Notes: generated by a model from the sequence alone, not told the origin. Shown: positions 1 to 10,591, counted from the first letter of the stretch. The stretch: DNA of 64,000 nt from Stemphylium vesicarium (GCA_004380135.1 QXCR01000015.1:62001-126000); one strand, 5' to 3'. Made by a program: numbers and translations.

Positions 1-235
1 TTGCGCGTGCCCGTAGATCAATTCTACGGCGTTTCGACGCGAACCTGAAGCTGTGATGATCCAACCAAGGAATTCAAGTATTCGCTGATCGGGACTGCCT
101 CCTGGGTGATTCTATTCGTGGTTTCACGTGGCTGTGGTTGCCAAGGCTTGGCCTATGACGCGTGATCGCAGTTGCTAGGACCCTGCTTTCTTTCCAAGCC
201 TACGATTCAGCCCCCTTGACCTATCTGTTGTCAAC

Positions 236-242
236 TATATAA
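236..242 (+). promoter_or_regulatory. TATA box of the small spliced gene
   Basis: TATATAA lies 165 bases before the ATG at 407 and is followed by a pyrimidine-rich then CAAC-rich leader without ATG close to the start. This is the usual arrangement of a strong fungal promoter. Confidence 0.4.
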
Positions 243-406
243 CCTGCTGCGAGTAACCTTCTTCTCCACTCCACTATATCGATCGCAAAACACTTTCGAG
301 CGACTTGCCAAAGTTACAGACTCGACCTCCTACAACAACAAGTCCTACACAACCACCAACCACCTACAACCACCCAAATCAACACAACACCACATCAACA
401 AGCACT

Positions 407-592
407 ATGGGCTTAATGTGGCACAAAGGCTTCGGGGGCAAGGTACGTGGGCCTATGCGATAGAGCTGTCCATCCTGTATAGTTGCTGACATTCAGAACC
501 AGAGAATGGGAGGCGGTGTCGTTGCAGACAGGCACGGCGTGCGAAGAGCCCCATTCAGATTCAGCTGCGGCGGCTTCTCCTGCTTCAAGTAA
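407..592 (+). CDS. Spliced 43-residue protein of unknown function
   Basis: Two exons, 407-442 and 497-592, joined over a 54-base intron (donor GTACGT, branch-like GCTGAC, acceptor TTCAG), encode 43 residues. Unspliced, the frame stops after 18 codons, so splicing creates the ORF. The product is basic and Gly-rich, starts MGLMWHKGFGGK and ends CGGFSCFK, with no signal peptide or membrane span. I do not recognise a family. A TATATAA box at 236-242 and a CT-rich then CAAC-rich leader look like a well-expressed fungal transcript. A GTAAAG donor at 589 overlaps the stop codon and could pair with an acceptor ending at 667, giving a longer form; I think the stop at 590-592 is used. Too short for most gene callers. 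Confidence 0.6.
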
Positions 593-1102
593 AGAGCAGC
601 GTCCTGCTTACGACTGACGACTGTATGTCGCTCTCCGCGAAAAACGAGATCTTCCTGACATGTTCAGCTCTCGATACATCCACAACATAACGATTTCACT
701 TTGCGACGGCGTTACGGCTTCGATATACATGGCGGAGCATGAGCAGGAAGTTTGGGATAGGCTACTCGAGCGATAGGCGATACCACAAACATACCTGCGA
801 CGCGGGTCTATGCCTCCATCATACCCTCCATAGCCTAATATAACATGTCTTTTTGACTATCACGACTTTACTTCCTCTGTTTTGTTACCATTATTCGAAC
901 ACGGGGCCATGGATAGTATGACGTAGCGTGGTCACGCATCCTGGTTCCGATCTCCACCTCTCCCGCCATCTCGCGCCACCACATGAAAACCACCAGCGGG
1001 GTAATTAAGCGCTGGCCAAGATAGCTCGTGACAGAAAACCGTGACAGAAAAGCAGAGCCCATGGGTGAATATCGCAACGGCCAAAATCCCAGATACAACA
1101 AG
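593..1102. other. Intergenic, racemase upstream region
   Basis: No coding exon supported. Holds the 3' end of the small gene and the upstream region of the racemase gene. Short ORFs here overlap the racemase first exon in wrong frames. Confidence 0.5.
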
Positions 1103-1889
1103 ATGCGGTCTATCCTTATCATCAATCCAAACTCCACGGAGCAAATGACGAGTGGTCTCAAGCCACTTGTTGACGCGCTGCAGTTCAAAGATGTCAATCA
1201 GCACCCACTCACGCCCAGCCAGCCACCAAACTAACTACAGCTAGCAGACAGGGCACGAATACTTCACCGCGCCCTCCGGACCGAAAAGCATCAACAACGA
1301 AGACGATGCCGCCGAGTCAGTCCAGCACTGCCTGCCAGCGCTACGAAAAGATCTAGAGCGTCACGATGGCTTCCTAGTCGCATGCTACTCGCAGCACCCG
1401 CTCGTGCCCCTTTTAAAAGACGAGCCTGGCGTGAAAAACTCGCGCAAGCCCGTCACCGGCATCTTCGAGGCCAGCGTTGGTACGTCGCTGCAAATTATAC
1501 ACCCAGAGGAGAAATTCGGCATCGTTAGTACGGGCAAGGTCTGGGAATCTATCCTCACGGACGCGACGGTCGCTTTTCTGGGTACGGGATCGCAGGCTAG
1601 CAAGCGCTTTGCGGGCGTTGAAACGACGGGACTTAATGCCACGGATTTGCATGATGCGCCGGCCGAGGAGGTGCGCAGGCGCATGAAAGATGCGGTTAAG
1701 AGGCTTCTGAAGAAGGGGAAGGTTGGCGCTATTTGTCTGGGCTGCGCAGGCATGGCGGGCATGGATGAGATGGTCAGGGAGGCGTGTGTTGAGGAGTTGG
1801 GTGAGGAGGAGGGGAAGAGGGTCAGGATTGTGGATGGCGTTACGGCGGGTGTTGCGTGGCTGGAGGGAGCTGTGCGCGCTGGCTTCTAG
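1103..1889 (+). CDS. Asp/Glu/hydantoin racemase family protein (DCG1-like)
   Basis: Exons 1103-1192 and 1248-1889 (55-base intron, donor GTCAAT, branch CTAAC, acceptor GCAG, phase 0) give 243 residues. The N-terminus ILIINPNST is the family's first beta strand and substrate loop. Two catalytic-type cysteines are present: Cys76 in VACYSQHP and Cys196 in LGCAGM. Enzymes of this family move a proton on and off an alpha carbon with a cysteine pair; the yeast relative DCG1 belongs to the allantoin-pathway gene set, so a cytosolic role in hydantoin or amino-acid turnover is likely but the substrate cannot be read from sequence. The donor GTCAAT is unusual, but the phase and the fit between INPNST and FTAPSGP support it. 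Full length for the family. Confidence 0.85.
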
Positions 1890-2158
1890 AATCTGTGAAG
1901 CTTTAATGGAAAGAATTCATTCTTTTAAGTATTCTCATGTATCTCTGTTCTGGAGTTTGTCTATCCACGCCGAATATTGTCCAATAATGAGAGCGGATGT
2001 AAGATGACGTATGTCTTATGATCCACTAAGCGGGCCTAACCTTACGTCCTGTCCGAATGCACGACATCCTATACTGGATACTTACATCTTTAGCACTTAT
2101 TGTATACAGCAAAAATTAACGATCCGCCGGTACGATACGCCTCTCTGTATCCATCATC

Positions 2159-3535
2159 ATGCAGGCATTACCAAACGAACTTCTCTCAAGCATTGCGTCT
2201 CACCTCGACTGTGAACCACCATCGATTACTAAATTCGCCCATGAGCCTTCTCAACATCTAACACAATCCGACTACACCCCCCTCAAAGCTCTATCCCGGG
2301 TATCATGGCGCCTAAGAAAGGTCGTACTTCCATATCTCTTCCGTTGTTCGAGAATACCGCTTGACGACAAGCCGCAATGGGTACCAATGGACGCCAGGCT
2401 CGTAGACAGCATGCAAGGCCAACTATCCAAACTCAGCAACCACGAGTTCCTCATCTACACCAAACTACGCAGCAAATTCAAGAGCAGTTCAGGCTTTGCC
2501 TTTGAGCCAGCCATGGACGACGTGCTCATCAATCTGTGCCGCATCCAAGAAGGGGACGAGTTTCTGAAATCGACCAAAAAGATTCTTTGGTTTCCGCACC
2601 TGTCGCAAAAAGGGTTTGCAGACTTTTGCCGGTTCGTCGCGCAATATACGCTCAAGCATCATATCAAAAGTATAGTGGTCACCACGCAAAAGGAGTACGA
2701 GCTGCGCCATGTTTCCACCGCAGACACGCCACTCGCTCGCGCAGTATCCGAGCTCTGGACACAGATATTCTCTCACCTAGAGCCTAGCCGCGTGGTCGTT
2801 GCCGCTCCACCGTCCACCATGGCCGGCCTTTTGGGCACACAGATGCTCAGCAACGACACATGGGCGTTCGAGATGAAGATGCACTATATCGAGCTGCTCC
2901 AAGCCGAGCCACCACCTTCCCCGCACATGAACAATAGATGCCGGCCATGGGACACGGCGTTGATCCACCGCAGACCGTGGTACCATCTCGGCTACAACGA
3001 AGGCTCCTCCATCACTGCATACAGCACCTACGAATACCACCTCAAGCAGTCCCCAAAGATCCTGTACCTCCTCCTCCTGCGTCTCGCCAAAGAAGCGCAA
3101 GAATGCTGCAACATCACCTCCTTTAGCTTCACCGGCGTGTTCCCCTTCGCCACAAACGTCACGTCCATCGTCCGCGCTCTGCACCGCATCCCCACCGTCA
3201 AAAACATCACAGTTCAGCTAGCCCCCGGCCCAGAAAACGACCTCCTGAGCGACGGGAAAAGGAGGGGCAGAGCGCAGTCCAGTGATTTCTGGCTTGAGTG
3301 GCGCGAGAGCTACAAGGTTATTGCCAGTTATCTGGGTGTGTTTGGTTTTGGCGATGGCGCGCGGTTTGTGAGCAGGGACTGTGGGGGCAAGATGCTTGCG
3401 ATTGAGGTGGAGGAGTGTATGGATTTGCTCAGGAAGAGGGGGGCGGGGTGGAGGAGTGACGGTGCGGGTGTGTGGGTCAGAGAGCATGCGTTGGATCATG
3501 AGGTTGTTGTCGAGGTTGAAGGTGAGGTGGAGTAG
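2159..3535 (+). CDS. F-box protein
   Basis: Single exon, 458 residues. Residues 3-17 (ALPNELLSSIASHLD) and 43-62 (LKALSRVSWRLRKVVLPYLF) form an F-box with an insert between its helices, the part that binds Skp1 in SCF ubiquitin ligases. The rest (about 70-458) has no repeat I recognise; fungal F-box proteins with such tails are common and usually have unknown substrates. The ATG at 2159 is the first in frame and the F-box starts three residues later. It lies 270 bases after the racemase gene on the same strand. The last 100 residues are charged and rich in Glu and Gly. Confidence 0.7.
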   Translation: MQALPNELLSSIASHLDCEPPSITKFAHEPSQHLTQSDYTPLKALSRVSWRLRKVVLPYLFRCSRIPLDDKPQWVPMDARLVDSMQGQLSKLSNHEFLIYTKLRSKFKSSSGFAFEPAMDDVLINLCRIQEGDEFLKSTKKILWFPHLSQKGFADFCRFVAQYTLKHHIKSIVVTTQKEYELRHVSTADTPLARAVSELWTQIFSHLEPSRVVVAAPPSTMAGLLGTQMLSNDTWAFEMKMHYIELLQAEPPPSPHMNNRCRPWDTALIHRRPWYHLGYNEGSSITAYSTYEYHLKQSPKILYLLLLRLAKEAQECCNITSFSFTGVFPFATNVTSIVRALHRIPTVKNITVQLAPGPENDLLSDGKRRGRAQSSDFWLEWRESYKVIASYLGVFGFGDGARFVSRDCGGKMLAIEVEECMDLLRKRGAGWRSDGAGVWVREHALDHEVVVEVEGEVE

Positions 3536-4331
3536 ATTAGAGGATGTATGTTAGAAGATGATGCTTCCTTCATCACTCCTCTCTCTCTCTCATCGCGCAT
3601 TCCCGTTCCAAAAGCTGACGTAACACGCACGTGGCCCTTGACCTAGAAAAAAACTATATAAAACCACGTCCTCCAGTCCCTTGAGGGTACGACCCCATCA
3701 CTGGTGCGCAGCCATCTCTTGCTATCGGAAGAGACTAGCGCGTTCGAAGGTCCGACGGAGGCTCTTAACTGAGTCACCAGTCAGACGTTAGCTATATGAC
3801 TGCTTTCAGGTTACCTGGATAATCTGCTGGAGTTATATAGAAGACGTTGTCAACGCTCGGCTCTGCTTAGTTGTTGGCTGTTTTTTTTTCCGCATTGACC
3901 TTGTACGCTCTTCAGTAAGTCTTGGTCATCACCCCCATCACGACTCTCATTGCGAGAGACGCAATCTCGGCCGAACTCTTCATTGAGACTGGTCTAGTCT
4001 AGCTACGTACACTCTTAAGTGAGTCTAGTCAAAAGAAAACCCCGTCTTTGGGATGGGATTTCGATACGAGAGGTCGTCAGCTGGTGGACAGTCAGGTGGA
4101 AGCTTCACTGCAGGTCGAAGAACAGGAGCAGGCGCTGCTCAAGACATGGATGGCTTCATCACGGCGAGCGTTGTGAGGGTTTGGTTGCTTACACATTATT
4201 CTCGAACGAGGTCATGGAGCGATCGGGACAGGTTGGGTGGCGGTTGAGACAAGCCCAGGAGGCGGTTAATGTAGGGCTAGGATACACCTGGCACTGGGGA
4301 TATGCTAGCATTGCAAATGGAAGGGAAAGAA

Positions 4332-4370
<39 letters not shown>

Positions 4371-4879
4371 TAGAAGAAGTATAATAAAACAACATATGAT
4401 CCCCAGAACATTCCTTAGAAACAAAGACGCGGATGTAATAGACATCACGTGTTTAAAAATACCATAATTTCTAACCTCTATACACAACATACGAAATGCA
4501 ATGTCAGGATATACAGAGAATACAAGTAGTGGGACGGGTATTGATGTTAAATCAAAACGCCACAAATGAAATGCTATGCTATGCCCCATCTCGCCGTGAA
4601 GTTCGACCGAAATGCCTCCTTCCCCTCTCTTGTAAGCCAGGGAATCCACCCGCTAAACCAGTAGCCCTAACTACGCTATGAAATCTGGGGGATATCTATA
4701 CTTCACACACACATGAAACAGCTATAGGCTCCCCAACCCTTCTGGGACGATGCAGAACCTGGGAGTGAAAACACCAACCAACCTCCCTTATAATACAATA
4801 AGCTTTCCCTTTCCAATAAAAAATCCCACTAACCACATGCGGAGAGAATCCCTACCTAAAAAAAGCCCCAAAGCTCTCA
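3536..4879. other. 1.3 kb intergenic with TATA-like box and degenerate repeats
   Basis: No confident gene. A TATATAAA box at 3655-3662 has no recognised gene behind it. Three degenerate copies of a CTCTTAAGTGAGTC-like motif occur near 3762, 3909 and 4012. An open stretch from about 4000 to 4188 reads as a charged helical peptide without ATG (see findings). A GA microsatellite spans about 4335-4363. The right end is the 3' flank of DOT1. Confidence 0.4.
4335..4363. repeat. GA dinucleotide microsatellite
   Basis: About fourteen GA units in an uninterrupted purine tract, continuing into a looser GA/AAG tract to about 4380. Confidence 0.85.
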
Positions 4880-6502
4880 TCAACGCGCCTTGGTCGCAAT
4901 AAAATACTCGACGCTCTCCCCCGCCCAACTCACACTATTAGTCCCCGATTCAAACCTCTCCTCATCAAACAAGCCCGCAATACTCTGTTCATTCCGTACC
5001 CCCTGCTTTGCGCCGCCGCCAAAACTCTCCAGACTAACAACTCTACACCCTTGCTTCAAGTCGAGGAATTTCTGCAGGAGCAGGTTATTCAGCGTCTCGC
5101 CAAAGACCTTGTTGTTGACCAGCACAACGTCGGCGCGGCGGAGCACGTCGTCTATTTGGGGGCTTTCGAGGAAGTCGCCTTGGATGAGCTCGATGCGGCC
5201 GAGGGCAATGTTCCAGAGCTTGGAGCGCGCTTTGAGTTCAGACGCTTGCTCGGAGCCGAGCGAGGCGGCCAGTTTCATCTTTTCAATGCCCCAGCTCTCG
5301 GCGCCGGTTTGCAGGGCGGATTGCAGGACTACGTTGCCGACGCCAGAGCCGAGGTCGACGAAAGTGTGCGTGGAGTTGAGGCCGGTTTGCGCAAAAATTT
5401 TGTGGACAAAGGGCGTGAGGAGCTCGCCGTAGGTGGTTTCTTTGCCGGCGACTTTTCGCAGGCGGTGCGCGTGCGGCGAGACGATGCGGTTGTAGCTTTG
5501 TGCCGTGATGCGTTTGACGAGGCTGAGGGGGACGGCGTGCATGTCGTCTAGAATGCGAGGTATCGTGCCGTCACTATATTGGTCCTTGATCAACTTGTTG
5601 AACTTTGACAACTCTTGCTTGAAGAGCTCAGGGTCGTCTTTCGTTACGGCTCGTTTGAGGAGGCGGACCGTGCCTTCGGCGTCGGACGAGAGCTCGGCGG
5701 AGAGGTCTGGTGGAAGGTAATGTTGTATGATTTCCTCAATGCTGAAATATATGTCGTCTAGCGGGCTGTATTCCTCGTCGACTTCCTTCCGAGCAACGGC
5801 CTCGAACTTTTCTGGACGCGCCAGGCTGGGATATTGCAGCTCCACAGCAAGCTTCTTCTCGCTTCCAGAGAAGGCCGACTTGTAGGCTTTCGCTACGTCG
5901 TCTTTTGTCATTTCGAGCCCGTGTTTCAGGTTGCTCTTCCCTGATACTGCCTTCTTCTTTCTAAATGCAGCATTCTCCTGGGCCAACTTGATCATCTGGT
6001 CTGGTGTGCCGTTCGAGGTGCCGTTCGAGGTGCCGTTCGAGGTTCCATCCGCGGCTCCATCTGTCGCCTCCTTCTTTTCGGGTTCCTGTATCCGTATGCG
6101 CCTCTTCAAGTCCGGCTCGAGTGCGCGATTCAGGCTCATAGGCTCAGTGCTGTTGCTGGCTGGCCGGGTCCTCCTCCGTTTGACCCCCAAGCGATCGCTG
6201 TCGTCATCGTCGCTCGACTCATCGCTGCTTGCCCACTGCGGCGTGTCGGTGCCCTTGCGTTTGCGAGTATCGACACGCGACACCGACACTGATTTCCGCG
6301 CAGGTTCCCGCGAGGCTGTTTGCGAGCGGGGAGTCGACTGATAGCGGTTCGCTGGCGGCCCTGATGCACTGTGGCTACGCGGGCCGTTGGCTGGTCTCGA
6401 GTGCTGTGTGCGCAGTGCTGGTGAGGGGTTTTGGGTGGGGGTGGGAGCCTTCTTGACGAGGACGGTTCTCGTCTTGATCTTCGGTTTTCCCGGTGCGAAC
6501 AT
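4880..6502 (-). CDS. DOT1: Histone H3-K79 methyltransferase Dot1
   Basis: Single exon, 540 residues. The C-terminal half is the Dot1 fold: TTYGELLTPFVHKIF at about 357-370, the SAM-binding loop DLGSGVGN at 383-390, the acidic IEK turn just after, VVLVNNKVFG near 470, and the closing SLESFGGG segment. It methylates lysine 79 of histone H3 in nucleosomes and acts in telomeric silencing, checkpoint signalling and elongation. The N-terminal 240 residues are disordered and basic (nucleosome/DNA contact in other fungi) with an acidic patch DESSDDDDSD at 94-103. Residues 152-166 are an NGTS tandem repeat encoded by a 12-base unit. The fungal Dot1 catalytic motifs look intact. Faces a gene starting at 7319 across an 816-base divergent promoter. 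Confidence 0.92.
   Translation of the reverse strand: MFAPGKPKIKTRTVLVKKAPTPTQNPSPALRTQHSRPANGPRSHSASGPPANRYQSTPRSQTASREPARKSVSVSRVDTRKRKGTDTPQWASSDESSDDDDSDRLGVKRRRTRPASNSTEPMSLNRALEPDLKRRIRIQEPEKKEATDGAADGTSNGTSNGTSNGTPDQMIKLAQENAAFRKKKAVSGKSNLKHGLEMTKDDVAKAYKSAFSGSEKKLAVELQYPSLARPEKFEAVARKEVDEEYSPLDDIYFSIEEIIQHYLPPDLSAELSSDAEGTVRLLKRAVTKDDPELFKQELSKFNKLIKDQYSDGTIPRILDDMHAVPLSLVKRITAQSYNRIVSPHAHRLRKVAGKETTYGELLTPFVHKIFAQTGLNSTHTFVDLGSGVGNVVLQSALQTGAESWGIEKMKLAASLGSEQASELKARSKLWNIALGRIELIQGDFLESPQIDDVLRRADVVLVNNKVFGETLNNLLLQKFLDLKQGCRVVSLESFGGGAKQGVRNEQSIAGLFDEERFESGTNSVSWAGESVEYFIATKAR
6006..6041. repeat. Three 12-base tandem repeats inside DOT1
   Basis: GTGCCGTTCGAG (plus strand) is repeated three times exactly at 6006-6017, 6018-6029 and 6030-6041, with a degenerate fourth copy. 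It encodes repeated Asn-Gly-Thr-Ser in the disordered N-terminal region. Unit gain or loss would keep the frame. Confidence 0.85.
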
Positions 6503-7318
6503 GTCGGCGACGCTAGTTGTTCGTCGGTGGTAGTGATGGATATATGCAGCAAAGGCGGGATGCGCAGTGGGCCGGTGCAGATGTCAAGGAGTGTATGGGT
6601 GAGGGCAGCCGGCAGCGAAGAGAAACAAGTGGGAAGAAGGCAGCAGTCCAGTCAGCCAATACCGAGGGCGTCGCACGCGCAATGGAGAAGATACGTGACT
6701 AGGCCTTCCCGAAAGCCTGCACGCCACTGCACGTCCGACAGGGATGGCTTCGCGTAGCCCGTCTTGGCACGCAGGAGCCGTGGCCCTGCTTCTACTCATC
6801 CTGACATCCACGCGTCTTTTGTGCAACTCGAGTATAACGTGGCATTGGAAAGGTACGGAAAATTAATCTAATTCTATATCTCTGGGCCCATTGAGTCACG
6901 ACAGCATATTCGATGGCTCTAAAATATGTATGCATACAGTCACGCGCCACTGGCTCAACAAGCTAGCATTGCCGGCATACACACTACGTACGACTGTTAG
7001 CTTGTGCTAGCACAATCTATCGGCCTCTAATATGGGGTAACGCTTCTATTGAATTATGATGGTCAAAAGTCCTTCCAGCAGTACTATATTCACTCTACAC
7101 CAGCACACCCGGCTAGGTCAGAATCATTCAAACCACATCATTGAAAGGAATCATGCAGATAAGCCGGATTCTCTCATCTACGAATCTTCCCTCAGCTCCT
7201 TATCTATTGCGCCATTGTTCTGTTGTTTCAAAGCTGTTCTGTTAAAGTTTGTCGCCCCTCTTCTTTGAGCATCCGCATCTGCTTTCCTCGAGAGCCCGAA
7301 GCATCGAATACGGGCATC
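6503..7318. other. Divergent intergenic region
   Basis: Between the DOT1 start and the start of the gene at 7319. No coding exon supported; probably carries both promoters. Confidence 0.5.
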
Positions 7319-8202
7319 ATGCGTTTAGTCACAGAAACCCCCATCACGTACGATTTCAGCTCTGTTCATTCTGAAAATTACCAGAGTCTCATCTCAAACA
7401 TCCAAGTGAAAGACGCTGAAGTTGTGAGCGCTCTCAACCAATGCACAGTAGAAACACCATCAACCCAACTCACCACCCAGCCAACCCCCAAACCCTACAC
7501 AGACCAACCAGCAACCCCCTCCTTTCTAAAATTCATACCAACCCGAATCCGCAACCGTGCCTCATCCCTCGACCCAGATCCCCTCCCCCATCACTGGACC
7601 CACGCGCCCAATACGCGGTATTGGATCTCCGACCCCGTCGCCTACGCCTGCATCGGGGTGGCCAACATACCGTGGCTCGTGGCTACAGGGGTGCTGGTAG
7701 AGACGGATCAGGGGTTGAGGTGGGCAGGTGGACAGTACACGTATTTACTTTGGAGGCTGCAGGATGACGATGAGGGGGTAGAGGGAAAGGAAGGTAAGGG
7801 AGGGGAAGAAGGAAGGATAATCCAGATTACCGCCGATGATGTACGGAGGATGCAGCGGGAGCGACGGGATAAGGAGATGGCGAAACCTGGATTAGGGGAG
7901 GGAGATAGGCCGGCTACACCGATTGTAGAAGTGGAAGATCCGATGCCCCCCCCCCCCCCCCCACCCCCCCCCCCCCCCCCTCACTACCACCGAATTGGAA
8001 AAGCGCACTCCGTTCGACATCGCCATCTCCGCCTCCCTCATCAGCACCAGACTCACTCCCCTGCGGCGTCAGAAGTGAGAAGAAAGTCCGTTTGCACAAG
8101 CGGCGACGCAGCAGGATAGTACAAATCGCCGTGGACGACCAAGGCTCGCCAATTGAAGAAGCAGGTAAGATTGTAGAAACCAGCATCGATTCAACGGATT
8201 GA
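7319..8202 (+). CDS. Uncharacterised protein, frame broken at a poly-C run
   Basis: The ATG at 7319 opens a frame of 266 codons ending at 8119. The first about 205 residues look coding (compact aromatic segment HHWTHAPNTRYWISDPVAYA, then a Trp/Tyr-rich strand pair). At 7946-7980 the DNA is C17-A-C17. After it the best coding signal shifts frame: TELEKRTPFDIAISASL in one frame up to a TGA at 8076-8078, then KKVRLHKRRRSRIVQIAVDD in a third frame ending at the TGA 8200-8202. CCC codes Pro in every frame, so a changed run length shifts the frame without other trace. Either a sequencing slip in the run plus one extra base near 8076, or a recently decayed 3' end. No family recognised; not secreted. 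Confidence 0.5.
7946..7980. repeat. C17-A-C17 homopolymer tract
   Basis: Two runs of 17 cytosines split by one A at 7963. On the minus strand this is a G-rich tract able to form a quadruplex. It is a likely site of slippage. Confidence 0.9.
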
Positions 8203-8408
8203 CTGTCTGATAATGAAGGGAGGACGTCGCGGAGATGGTCGAGTGAGAATTGAAATAATCAAAGGATACGTTGACTAGACGGGCATTTTTCTTCTAGTAT
8301 TAGTAAGAGCAAGGTCTCTAACCCAACCGGCTCGACTCTTGATAATAGACACAATAGATGATTATAATACACTTTGTTGGAAAATTTAAAAGTCCCAATC
8401 AACTCGCC

Positions 8409-10591
8409 TCAGCGTCGACGCTCTCGACTCCGGCTTCTAGTGCGACTTCTTACGCGCCGGCGCCTATCTCTGTCGTCGCGGACCCTGTCACGACTCCTCT
8501 CACGGCTCTTTTCTCTAGGTTTGCGGTCGCGGTCCTTGTCGTCGGTATCTGCAGCAGCGCCACCACCACCAGGTTGGTAGCAGTCTGATTCTAGCCGCCT
8601 ACTTCCACGCTCCCGTCCGCCGTCCCAACGGTCGTAGTCTCTGGCCCTGTAGCTGCGTGCGCGATCGCGGCTGTCGTCACGCTTGCGAGGTCGGCTATCA
8701 TCGCGCTTGCGGTCTCGGCTGTCTTCACGCTTCCTGGCGCTGGCACCACCGCCCCCACCAGGTACGTATCGATCGATGTTATCGGGGCTCCTAGACCGAG
8801 ATCGGTGACGGCGGCGTATGGGAGATCTGTCGCGGTCACGTCGAGCGCCCCGAGAACGAGAGCGAGTGCGGTCTCGACGGCGCTCTTCTCGAGCAGGTGA
8901 TGGACTGCGCGTTTCGTAGCGGGACTTGCGGCGGCTGGTATGTGTCTCACGTGATCGACTACGACTGCCGCGACGTGAAATCTTGTCGTCACGGTCGTCA
9001 CGCTCGGGTCTCCGACTGTCGCGTGAGGGCCGGTACGAATGTCTGTCATCATCCCTTCGAGATCTGCGGTCATCTTCATAGCGTGAGGAACGCCTATCAT
9101 AACGATCTCCACGGGACAGCGAGCGACTTCTGCTTCGCCTCCTGGTGCTACGAGCGATGCTGCGCGACCTTGAACGTCCACGCGATTTGTTGAGTTTTGA
9201 AGGCAACTCTGGCGGTTGCTCCCATCGGGCTTTTGCATCGGCTGCCGGGGTGTCTATCATAGGAGTGTCCTCATCCTTTGCGGTGGCAGGTGTTGCTCGA
9301 GTAGGGGATGTAACCTCTTTGCTAGGCGATCTCTGTGCGGGCGACTTGCTATCGAGCTTTGACAGGCGAGCGTGCACCGGGTCCCGCGGTACAAGTGACT
9401 TGGGAGGTTGGGCTTTGCGCATAGGAGGTTCGAGTGATTCCGAGCGTTCGAGTACAGGCCGTTGGCGCGATTTCTTCATCTGTTCACTCTCCTGTAACAA
9501 AAGCTGGAGTGCCAGATCGTCGTCCACCTTGATATCTTCGGGCTTGACAGATGTGCGGCGTGTGGGCGACCTTGACCTAGTTCTGCTCCTTCGTCTACTT
9601 CTGTCGCGCCCTCGGCGGTCTCTGTCACGTTCGGGGGTCCTGCTGCGGCCACGTCCACCGCGATGACGTCCGCCTCGATCTCGGTCGAGCTCCTCTTGTA
9701 TGCGTCGCTCTCGCTCGGCGTCCTCCTCGCGAATCTTCTTGAGGCGAGCCTCTCGGCTCTTTTCGTGCTCTTCCCGCTCCTTTTTCAGGCGCTGGCGCTC
9801 CTCCTCTCGCTCTTTGTCGATTCTCTCTCGGTCCTGTCGTCGGCGCTCCTCGTCCTCTTTGTCGCGCTCTTCACGCTCCTTGCGCCTCCGCTCCTTCTCT
9901 TCTTGTCGGGCCTTCTCTCGAGCCTCGTCTTCCTCCTTTTCGCGCCGCCTGCGTTCCTCCTTCTTGGCTTTCTCTTCGCGTTCTCTCTCGCGCTCCTCTG
10001 CCAACGCCTTCTCTCGCCTGGCCTCCCGCTTTTCCCGCCGAGCATCGGCTTCTCGTGCCCATTCCTCTTCGGTCTTGCTGCCCCGCTTCTCCTCCTCGGC
10101 GGCTGCTTCAGCGCCGATTTCTTGAATGCGATATTCGCGCATTTTGGGCAAGCCTTGCTCCTCGATCAAGCGGTCCAAGATGTTGTTAACAGTGTTCATA
10201 ATGTTTCCGTAAATGTCGCTACGTTCTCCTGCGCCTTCGATGAGGGTAGTGGCCATTCGGGGGTCTTTGGAAAGCAGCGACGGATTGCGGTCGGTCTCGC
10301 GATCGACAAGTTCTTTAAGAGCGGACTGGAGTTCATCTTTGGCAGGCTGAAGCGCGAATATTAGAATCTTGTTTAGCTGGAATAGTAGACTTCACATACA
10401 CCTGATACGTATTGCTTCATGAGATCCCTCCGTATGTCGTCGTATGTGCCCTTTTTCCGAAACATGTGTACCAAGCTGTCGATGGCCGATCGTTTGGCCT
10501 GCGAGAGCGGCAGTTCTGAGGGCCTCAATTTCTTGCGCATAGTCGCGGCTCCATCGCCATCAGGCGCGCGTTTGCGGCTGACTTCTGCCAT
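8409..10591 (-). CDS. SHG1: COMPASS complex subunit Shg1 (BOD1/SHG1 domain) with RS-rich tail
   Basis: Exons 10591-10400 and 10346-8409 (53-base intron, donor GTATGT, acceptor TTCAG, phase 0) give 709 residues. Residues about 30-120 match the COMPASS-Shg1/BOD1 domain: AIDSLVHMFRKKGTYDDIRR, then ELVDRETDRNPSLLSKD and TLIEGAGERSDIY. Shg1 is a subunit of the Set1/COMPASS H3K4 methyltransferase. From about 160 the protein becomes a long Glu/Arg/Lys coiled-coil-like region, and after about 290 an Arg-Ser dipeptide-rich domain like that of splicing factors. Yeast Shg1 lacks this tail; filamentous fungi often carry long charged tails. Two weaker donors (GTATCA, GTGTAT) lie within 10 bases, but only GTATGT keeps phase without an awkward acceptor. 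The antisense strand shows long open frames that are shadows of the low-complexity codons. Confidence 0.82.

Noticed and set aside
9663..10364. 233-codon and overlapping open frames opposite SHG1
   Set aside because: They are antisense shadows of Glu/Arg/Lys codons of the SHG1 low-complexity region; they read as Leu/Ser runs.
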